From NCBI GenBank assembly GCA_011799875.1, contig CM022303.1, forward strand, positions 299,348,362 through 299,412,361: a stretch of DNA of 64,000 bases, in the 5' to 3' direction. The stretch's first letter is position 1, and the number at the start of each line of letters is the position of its first letter. This document shows positions 57,763 to 64,000 of the stretch, one piece after another. The stretch is from Thinopyrum elongatum (taxonomy: Eukaryota; Streptophyta; Magnoliopsida; Poales; Poaceae). A program made the position numbers and the translations under genes. The notes beneath the pieces were generated by a model, which searched no databases, was not told where the DNA came from, and saw only the letters and a program-made list of their open reading frames with translations.

Positions 57763-58500
57763 TCAGCATGCAGATACTTGAAAAGAACACTTACTTCGAA
57801 CAAAGTCTGGACGGATGATATCGTCGGGGAAGTTAGCATATATCTCATGACCAGGCTCTTTTATGTGCAGTGCAATTTTAGTGCCAGCTTTCAGTACATA
57901 AAACTTAGAAATTCTGTCCAAAGGCCCGTGGCAAAATAGGAGTGACCACATTCATCAAGTCTTACAGAAGCAACGATTGTAAATCCATGGTTTGTGTTTA
58001 GTATGACATCCCTGCAGTCTTGATTTATGTAAAGGGCAAGATTGTGTACTATAGATGCTGTTGCATAGCAAGAGACGTGCTGCAAAAAATAGTAGGATTG
58101 TTAAAGAATACGGTAACATGCAAATATGGGCAAAATTGAAAGAACTGTACAGCAGTTGAAATCAAAGGACAAAAATCTATAATTAAACAGATAGTGTAAC
58201 CATGATATCATGGGAATATGAGAGTAATCGAAAGAACAATACATCATTAATTTGCCTAATATAGAAAGAAGAGGAAAAAATTCCCTTTGACATATATGCT
58301 GCAGGTGGAACCTTTTATCCAAATGTAGGAGTATATAGTATATGTTCAGGAAAGTAGGCCATGCCAACCGATGTAGGGTGAGATTGAACATACCGCGCGC
58401 ATCGTCAAGTCATTTGGTACGGTGAGATGGAACTCCACGGATGTCTGGCCGAGGCCGCAAAGTCCTGATGTGTCCGTGGACTATACACTCTATGAATGAA
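57763..58500 (-). other. Exon-like sequence upstream of the F-box gene, unrecognised
   Basis: Minus-strand 58085-57795 has two overlapping frames. One reads GFTIVASVRLDECGHSYFAT; the other takes over with GPLDRISKFYVLKAGTKIAL and HEIYANFPDDIIRPDF, suggesting a single exon with one indel near 57925. It ends at a GTAAGT donor (57794). Further upstream, VEFHLTVPNDLTMRA (about 58430-58390) ends at a GTATGT donor. These could be 5' exons spliced to the exon starting at 57602, which would place an extra domain before the F-box, or a separate gene. I do not recognise the domain. Confidence 0.4.
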
Positions 58501-58559
58501 ACAAAACCCTCAAATCAGCTCGAATAAAAATGAATTCATGGCGATTTTGGCCGGGTGAT

Positions 58560-59381
58560 TAAAGGAGGAAGATGAACTGGGAAAAGAGATGAGAGAATAT
58601 CTCATTAAATTAGGTACCTTGTTGTCCATGAGAAAAAACCCTCAATACGGCGGATTCCCCAATCGGGCGGAGCTGGGCCGACAGCGAGCAGCGTCGAGAA
58701 AGTCGATGGCGATAGGGGGCGGCAAGCGGAAGTGGCAAAATGCGGTGGGGTGTTTCGGTAGCCTGGCGGCGGCGACAGGCGTCGAGCTAAGTGGTTGCCG
58801 TGGTCATAGGCGGTGCCATGTAGAGTCGCGGAGGAGCTTGTGCAGGTGTGAATGGGGACCGGAGGGGGTGGCGGGCGGGGTGAGGGTTTTTGTGACGTGG
58901 GGATGGTGAGGGTTTTCTTTTTTTTTCTTTTTGAAGGTGGTGAGGGTTTTCTTTTTTCCTTTTTGAATTGGGTGGTGAGAGTTTTCTGTCCCACAAAGAG
59001 TTTCAGAGGCAACGGTTCGCTAGAGTCAACTGTGTGCGATTGACGTAACTGGGAAAATGGAAGTCATTGCACACGGGTTCAATTTGGGAAAATAACCATG
59101 TTTCAGGTGGTTCCACTTTTCCTTCGTCGGTTTAATCTGAAAGTTTTACCCACGCTAAACATTCACCCTAATATGCATAAAATTCCATCAACCGAACTGA
59201 GTGCATCCATATACCACATTTAGACATAAGTAAACATAGATTAAACATACTCGGGCATAGATAATAAGTTGTACACAAGCATAGTTCAACCATATATAGT
59301 TCAATAGTCATTAAGCATACTCAAGCACATTTATAATTAAGACACTACATAGCCATACATAGTTCGATACCACATCTCATC
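58560..59381. other. Spacer with T-rich tract and CACTA-type motif
   Basis: 58660-58900 is GC-rich and its minus strand gives a Pro/Ser-rich frame without domain; it may be promoter or first exon of the gene to the left. 58907-58968 repeats GGTGAGGGTTTTC followed by T-rich runs. TCAACTGTGTGCGATTGACG at 59027 matches the left subterminal repeats. 59100-59381 is AT-rich and probably the 3' untranslated region of the next gene. Confidence 0.45.
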
Positions 59382-60432
59382 TCATCTGCCAGCACGATCG
59401 TGAAGCTTCTCCAGGTACTCAGCGTACGCGGCGTGCGCCACCCTGCGAGAATACTTCTGCCTGAAGGAGCCAATGGCTCATCCTCTTGCATGCACCAGAA
59501 CACTTTGATACGCGTCATGAAGCTTTTGGTTGCAAAATGGGCATCGATAGCCCCAGTTCCAGGTCCTAATACGCCTGTTATGCATTCCTACATAAATCTC
59601 CCTGAGGATTTGCCTCTTGTACCTCCTCTGGCCATCTTCATCCTTGGTGTCGACATCATCAGACAGCACCTATACATATAGTAAAAAAAAATGTGGCGTC
59701 AAATTTGGAATACAAACTAATCTCTAGCGAACATTTGGCAGTTGCCAAAATTTGGCATCAAATCAATGTTTACATGCCGTAAAGTAGGATTAGGAATTTA
59801 TGGCTATTTTTTAGACACATCCAGAGATTATGGTTCGATTTTTAAGCACAATCGTCTATGTACAGACCAATCTTGAAAATAATAATGGCACAAACTTATA
59901 TGTAGGTCATTCAAAATCAATTGTCAAGACCTGGCTAGGAATTATTAGCATGAACACTAACCCTAGTCGGATTATTAGCGGAAATCATTTGCACAGATGA
60001 AACAACTAATCACTTATCATTTGTACCATTCAAACAATCAGTACACTACACGGATCTAAAAAAACTTACTCAGATTTCATGGATTGAGAGAACATAACCA
60101 TAGGATTTCTATTCCAAAAAGGGGGAGGCAGGAGTAATCAGAGAAACCCTAGGATGTATTTGACACATAAATGGGTATAGATGACTAACCGGTTCTCCGT
60201 TGTCGTCGGAGTCGTCGCCGGAGTCGTCGCCCCAGTCGTCACCGGAGTCGTCGCCAGAGTCGGTGTGGGCCTCCGGCTCCGACTGTGGAAGCACGACGCC
60301 GTCGACAATATCAAGGTGCAGCAATACCTCATCGGCAGCGACGACAACCTTTGTCTTCATCTTCACACCGTGCTCCGGTGGTTTAGCAACCCCGACGTCG
60401 CCACTCCCTCCGATGGGGCGCTTCGGCGGCAT
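59382..60432 (-). pseudogene. Two-exon gene with XS-type zinc-finger-like motif, one in-frame stop
   Basis: Exon 1, 60432-60190, is 81 codons: MPPKRPIGGSGDVGVAKPPE, then KTKVVVAADEVLLHLDIVDG, then an Asp/Gly/Ser repeat (DSGDDSGDDWGDDSGDD). A GTTAGT donor follows at 60189. Exon 2 starts at 59669 after TGTATAG and keeps phase: VLSDDVDTKDEDGQRRYKRQ, WNWGYRCPFCNQKLHDAYQS and VLVHARG, then a TGA (59480-59478), then AIGSFRQKYSRRVAHAAYAE and an end at 59382. The C-P-F-C with a later H-A-R-G resembles the XS zinc finger (zf-XS) of plant SGS3-like RNA-silencing proteins. About 177 residues in all. I recall related copies near Triticeae CACTA elements. Confidence 0.6.
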
Positions 60433-60621
60433 CCTCATACACTGACGGCTTTGAGGACTGAGAGCGGCGTCGAGGATGCAGGTGGAGAGAGAGGATTGTG
60501 TGTGTGGCGAGGATGGGGGGTGCAGCCGCTCGGGTGCCATTAATATGGAGTAGTGGGAGAGAGGCGGGCGGCGGTCAAACCGCTGGCTCGCCTCCTGGTG
60601 AGCGTGCGCACCGGACTGCTG

Positions 60622-60770
60622 GCATGCCTACCGTCATTTCACATAGCTACTCGCATGCCTCCTGATGACACTGTGCAGCGAGCATGCCTCCCGTCAATTC
60701 ACACACCTGCACGCACGCCTCCCGGTCTGCCTGCGCGGCAGACTACTCGCATGCGTCCCGTCAATTCACG
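60622..60770 (+). repeat. Short interspersed repeat GCATGCCTCCCGTCAATTCAC, five copies
   Basis: Copies begin at 60622, 60653, 60682, 60713 and 60749, about 29-36 bases apart. The third and fifth share CCCGTCAATTCAC fully; the others are diverged. The array lies about 190-320 bases upstream of the minus-strand zinc-finger-like gene. Confidence 0.7.
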
Positions 60771-60799
60771 CTTGCTTGCACGGCACACAGGTCGCGTGA

Positions 60800-61440
60800 C
60801 GGCACGTATATTGTTTTTCTATTTTGATTATTATTGTTGCCGCTTTATTGCTTAACCGAAGCATGGCACGTATCCATTGTTGGTCTAACGCCCACGATTC
60901 GAATAAGTAATCCGTTTGCGATATTGGTTCCCAATTATTAATAATATCCCATTTGTAAGAAGATAAAGATTACATCAAAACTTGTCTAAAATTTGACAAA
61001 AGAGTACAATACCATTGTGTATTGGTGTCCATATGACAACACGATAAGTTCCATGAATTTCAAATAAAGATTTGGATGTACTAGATTTTAAAAATCAAGA
61101 TTCTCAATGTTTGAAATTTCTTGAACGGGGAGTAAACATGCACCCAGTGAGACACATGTGTTTTTCTAATCCATTTTGGTGCACTGTCATGTTTGCATGT
61201 AGCTCAAATTTGATTTTTGCATATTATACCCCTAGAAAATCAATCAATGTGCTAAAACATCTTAATGATCTCTGGGTTTTTTTCAAAATTAAAACATCCC
61301 TCCTTTGGTAACATATGTTCACCGTGGGAAAATTTAACATGCATCGTAGTTGCGGTGGACGCGCGGTGTGTGTGTGTGTGTGCGTCTGGGGTGGGGGGTG
61401 GCTAGCAGTACACTACGAGTCATGAGCCACCGTGTGGGTT
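60800..61440. other. Stretch without recognisable gene
   Basis: AT-rich sequence with only short frames. A GT dinucleotide run lies at about 61365-61381. TTTGCATGTAGCTCAAATTTG near 61191 is a word I associate with Triticeae CACTA interiors, which weakly supports continued CACTA sequence. Confidence 0.4.
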
Positions 61441-61460
61441 GGCCGTTTTGTGAGGCAGGT

Positions 61461-62312
61461 GCCACATCAAAGCCGTGAATTCGTTATTTAAAACATCACA
61501 CAACCCTTTCATACATACATGTTTTGGCCACTACATGCAGTCGGTGGTTGTCCTACACGACACTCACCCGCGTGTGACGCTTTCTATGGGTCCGCGAGGT
61601 CGTCGTCCATCACTTCGACCAACAGCCGGCAGAGAGGTTAATTTGACCAGCAAGGTTGATTCTTTTTTGTTTGTGTTATGGTGGGAATATATAGTACGCG
61701 TCGAAGAGGTGGGAGGGGACTGGCATATATACTACATACGCGTCCGTGAACACACCTCACTCAGTGTCGGAACTTTTCGGTTTCCGAGGGACGTGCCACA
61801 TCAAAGTTGTGCATTGGCTATTTAAACATCACACAACACCTCTTTGGGCCACATGCATGCAGGCAGTGGTTATCCTAGTACACTCACGTGTGACGCTTCC
61901 ATCTGTGGGCCCGTGAGGTCGTCGTCCATGCATGCATCACTTTGACCTACATCGGGAGAGGTTAATTAATTTCACCACCAAGGAGGATTCTTTTTGGTTT
62001 GTATTACGATAGGAGCATATAGTATGTGTCGAAGAGGGGGAAGGGGACCAGCATATGTACGTAGTACGCTTCATGAACCTCGCTCTGTGTGGGGACTTTA
62101 TGGTTTTCGAGGCATGTGCCACATCAAAGTTGTGCATTTTGGGTATTCAAACATCACAACCACACACACCTCTCCATACATATGTCTGGCCCAGATGCAA
62201 AGCGCTGGTTGTTGTCCTCTGGCACCCACTCACACGGTTATCAGCGATATCGATGCTTTCCATCCATGGGCCCGCTTGGTCCATCACTACTTTGCTTGAC
62301 AACGAGAGAGGT
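61461..62312 (+). repeat. Three degenerate tandem copies of a ~330-bp unit, the third cut by element V
   Basis: Units start with GTGCCACATCAAAG at about 61460, 61794 and 62117. Each then has TATTTAAA- or TATTCAAACATCACA-like sequence, a C(A/T)GGTGGTTGTCCT-like word, ACACTCAC, a GTGACGCTTTC-like word, GGGCCCG or GGGTCCGCGAGGTCGTCGTCC, AGAGAGGTTAAT and TTCTTTTTGGTTTG. The first two copies are complete. No credible gene is in them. Confidence 0.75.
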
Positions 62313-64000
62313 TGATAACCCACAAGTATAGGGGACCGCAATAGTTTTCGAGGGTAGAGTATTCAACCCAAATTTATTGATTCGACACAAGGGGAGCCAA
62401 AGAATATTCATGAGTATTAGTAGTTGAGTTGTCAATTCAACCACACCTGAAATACTTAGTATCTGCAGCAAAGTATTTAGTAGCAAAGTAGTATGGAAGT
62501 AACGGTAACGGTGGCAAAAGTAACAGTAGCAGTTTTGTAGTGATTGTAACAGCAGTAGTAACAAAAGTAACTTAGCAAAGATTAATATGTGAAAAGCTCA
62601 TAGGCATTGGATCGGCAATGATAATTGTGTTGGGTAATATTCATCATGTAGCAGTTATAACCTAGGGTGACACAGAACTAGCTCCAATTCATCAATATAA
62701 TGTAGGCATGTATTCCGTATATAGTCATACGTGCTTATGGAAAAGAACTTGCATGACACCTTTTGTCCTACCCTCCCATGGCAGTGGGGTCCTAATGGAA
62801 ACTAAGGGATATTAAGGCCTCCTTTTAATAGAGAACCAGACCAAAGCATTAGCACTTAGTGAATACATGAACTCCTCAAACTATGGTAATCACCGGAAAA
62901 AATCCCAATTATTGTCACCTTGGGGTATGCGGATCATAACTCATAATAGGTGTCTACAACTTGCAAGATAGGATCAAGAACTCACATATATTCATGAAAA
63001 CATAATAGGTTCAGATATGAAATCATGGCACTCGAGCCCTAGTAACAAGCATTAAGCATAGCAAAGTCATAGCAACATCAATCTCAGAACATAGTGGATA
63101 CTAGGGATCAAACCCTAACAAACTAACTCGATTACATGATAAATCCTATCCAACTCATCACCATCCAGCAAGCCTACGATGGAATTACTCACTCACGGCA
63201 GTGAGCATCATGAAATTGGTGATGGAGGAAGGTTGATGATGATGATGGCGACGAATCCCCCTCTCCGGAGCCCCGAACGGACTCTAGATCAGCCCTCCCG
63301 ATGAAGAACAGGAGGCGGCGGCTCCATATCGTAAAACGCGATGAATCCTTCTCTCTGATTTTTTCTCCCTGAATAGGTACTTATAGAGTTGGAGTTAGGG
63401 TCGGAGGAGGTCCAGGGGGCCCACAAGCCTGCTAGGCGCGCCCCGAGGGGGGGGCGCCCCAAGGGCTTGTGGCCTCTGGGTGGACCCCCTCTAGTTACTT
63501 CTTGCGCCAGTATTTTTTATATATTCCACAACAATTCTCTATAAATTTTTTGGTCAATCTGAGAACTTTGATTTCTGCACAAAAATAACACCATGGCAAT
63601 TCTGCTGAAAACAACGTCAGTCCAGGTTAGTTCCACTCAAATCATGCAAATTAGAGTCCAAAACAAGGGCAAAAGAGTTTGGAAAAGTAGATACGATGGA
63701 GACGTATCAACTCCCCCAAGCTTAACCCATTGCTTGTCCTCAAGAAATTCAGTTGACAAACTGAACATGACAAAGAAAAACTTTTTCAAACTCTGTTTGA
63801 TCTTGTTGTTGCATATATGTATAGCCAACATTCAGGTTTTCAGCAAAGATTATGAACTAACCATATTAACAATAACATTTAGGTCTCACATTTACTCATA
63901 TCAATGGCATAATAAACTAGTGAGCAATAATAATAAATCTTGGATGACAACACTTTTTCTGAAACAATCATGATATAATATGACAAAATGGTATCTCACT
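62313..64000 (-). mobile_element. V: Gypsy LTR retrotransposon, minus strand, running out of the window
   Basis: The left (3') LTR is 62313-63710 (1,398 bp). In plus coordinates it starts TGATAACCCACAAGTATAGG and ends GATGGAGACGTATCA. ACTCCCCCAAGCTTAA (63711-63726) is the polypurine tract on the minus strand. The rest, to 64000, is the non-coding 3' internal region and matches A1 18560-18860 in reverse. The left flank is GAGGT (62308-62312); the matching duplicate would be beyond the window. It is the same family as A1 and W. Confidence 0.85.

Larger units (their letters stand above)
53253..62312. mobile_element. Second CACTA transposon, left end defined, right end not found; may contain several genes
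   Basis: The left end reads CACTACTGCAGGATGCTG, interrupting Z, followed by subterminal repeats containing GTGTGCGAT. The preceding bases are TGG (53250-53252). No matching CAGCATCCTGCAGTAGTG end is visible up to 62312, where V begins. The motif CTGTGTGC(G/A)AT recurs at 53306, 55349 and 59030. Genes inside are exonuclease-like, F-box/LRR/FBD and XS-zinc-finger-like. Assigning the whole interval to one element is inferred; only the left end is secure. Confidence 0.5.

Noticed and set aside
58605..59012. 135-codon minus-strand Pro/Ser/Lys-rich frame as a gene
   Set aside because: Low complexity built on T-rich/GGTGAGGG repeats of the opposite strand, with no domain or homologous neighbour; kept only as possible promoter or first-exon sequence.

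Overview
This is intergenic DNA from a large grass genome, most likely Triticeae (wheat, Aegilops, rye or barley). The evidence is the transposon content: Gypsy LTRs with TGATACGTCTCC and TGAGGGAGTCCTGG ends, CACTA transposons with an AACCGGGACTAAAGG subterminal motif, CTCCCTCCG Stowaway MITEs, and intron-containing transposon genes. I see no bacterial-style genes, tRNA, rRNA or CRISPR. Family names are from memory and were not searched.

The window is a nest of insertions, most of it resolved by target-site duplications (TSDs). The base layer (Z) is the 3' part of a Fatima-like Gypsy element carrying an antisense gene; it survives at 5695-6659, 8197-8526 and 52590-53252. Four insertions split or flank it: an LTR (W, 4927-5694) itself hit by a CACTA (1-4926); a solo LTR (6660-8196); a minus-strand non-autonomous Gypsy element X (8527-52589); and a second CACTA (from 53253). 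X contains a Fatima-like element (9405-39329, TSD CCCAA) and element Y (40223-47182, TSD GTTAT). The Fatima-like element contains A1 (10654-20284, TSD CCCAC) and a Tat-type Gypsy element G (28511-39165, TSD TCATC). Two 257-bp Stowaway MITEs sit in LTRs of Y and X, and each has an empty site in the sister LTR.

Only G carries reverse transcriptase, RNase H and integrase, and all are broken by stops or frameshifts. A1, the Fatima-like copy, X and Y keep gag, protease or accessory reading frames but no pol, so they would need enzymes supplied in trans. G carries a B3 DNA-binding-domain-like gene antisense to pol, and the Fatima-like element carries a gene of the 'putative gypsy type transposon' family antisense to gag.

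The most gene-like stretch is 53253-62312, to the right of a clear CACTA left end. It holds a 3'-5' exonuclease-like gene, an F-box/LRR/FBD gene and a two-exon XS-zinc-finger-like gene, all on the minus strand and each with at least one in-frame stop. It also holds several arrays of short repeats. I could not find the right CACTA end, so whether these genes are CACTA cargo is open. The window ends inside another minus-strand Gypsy element (V, from 62313). I see no gene I would call intact and host-functional.
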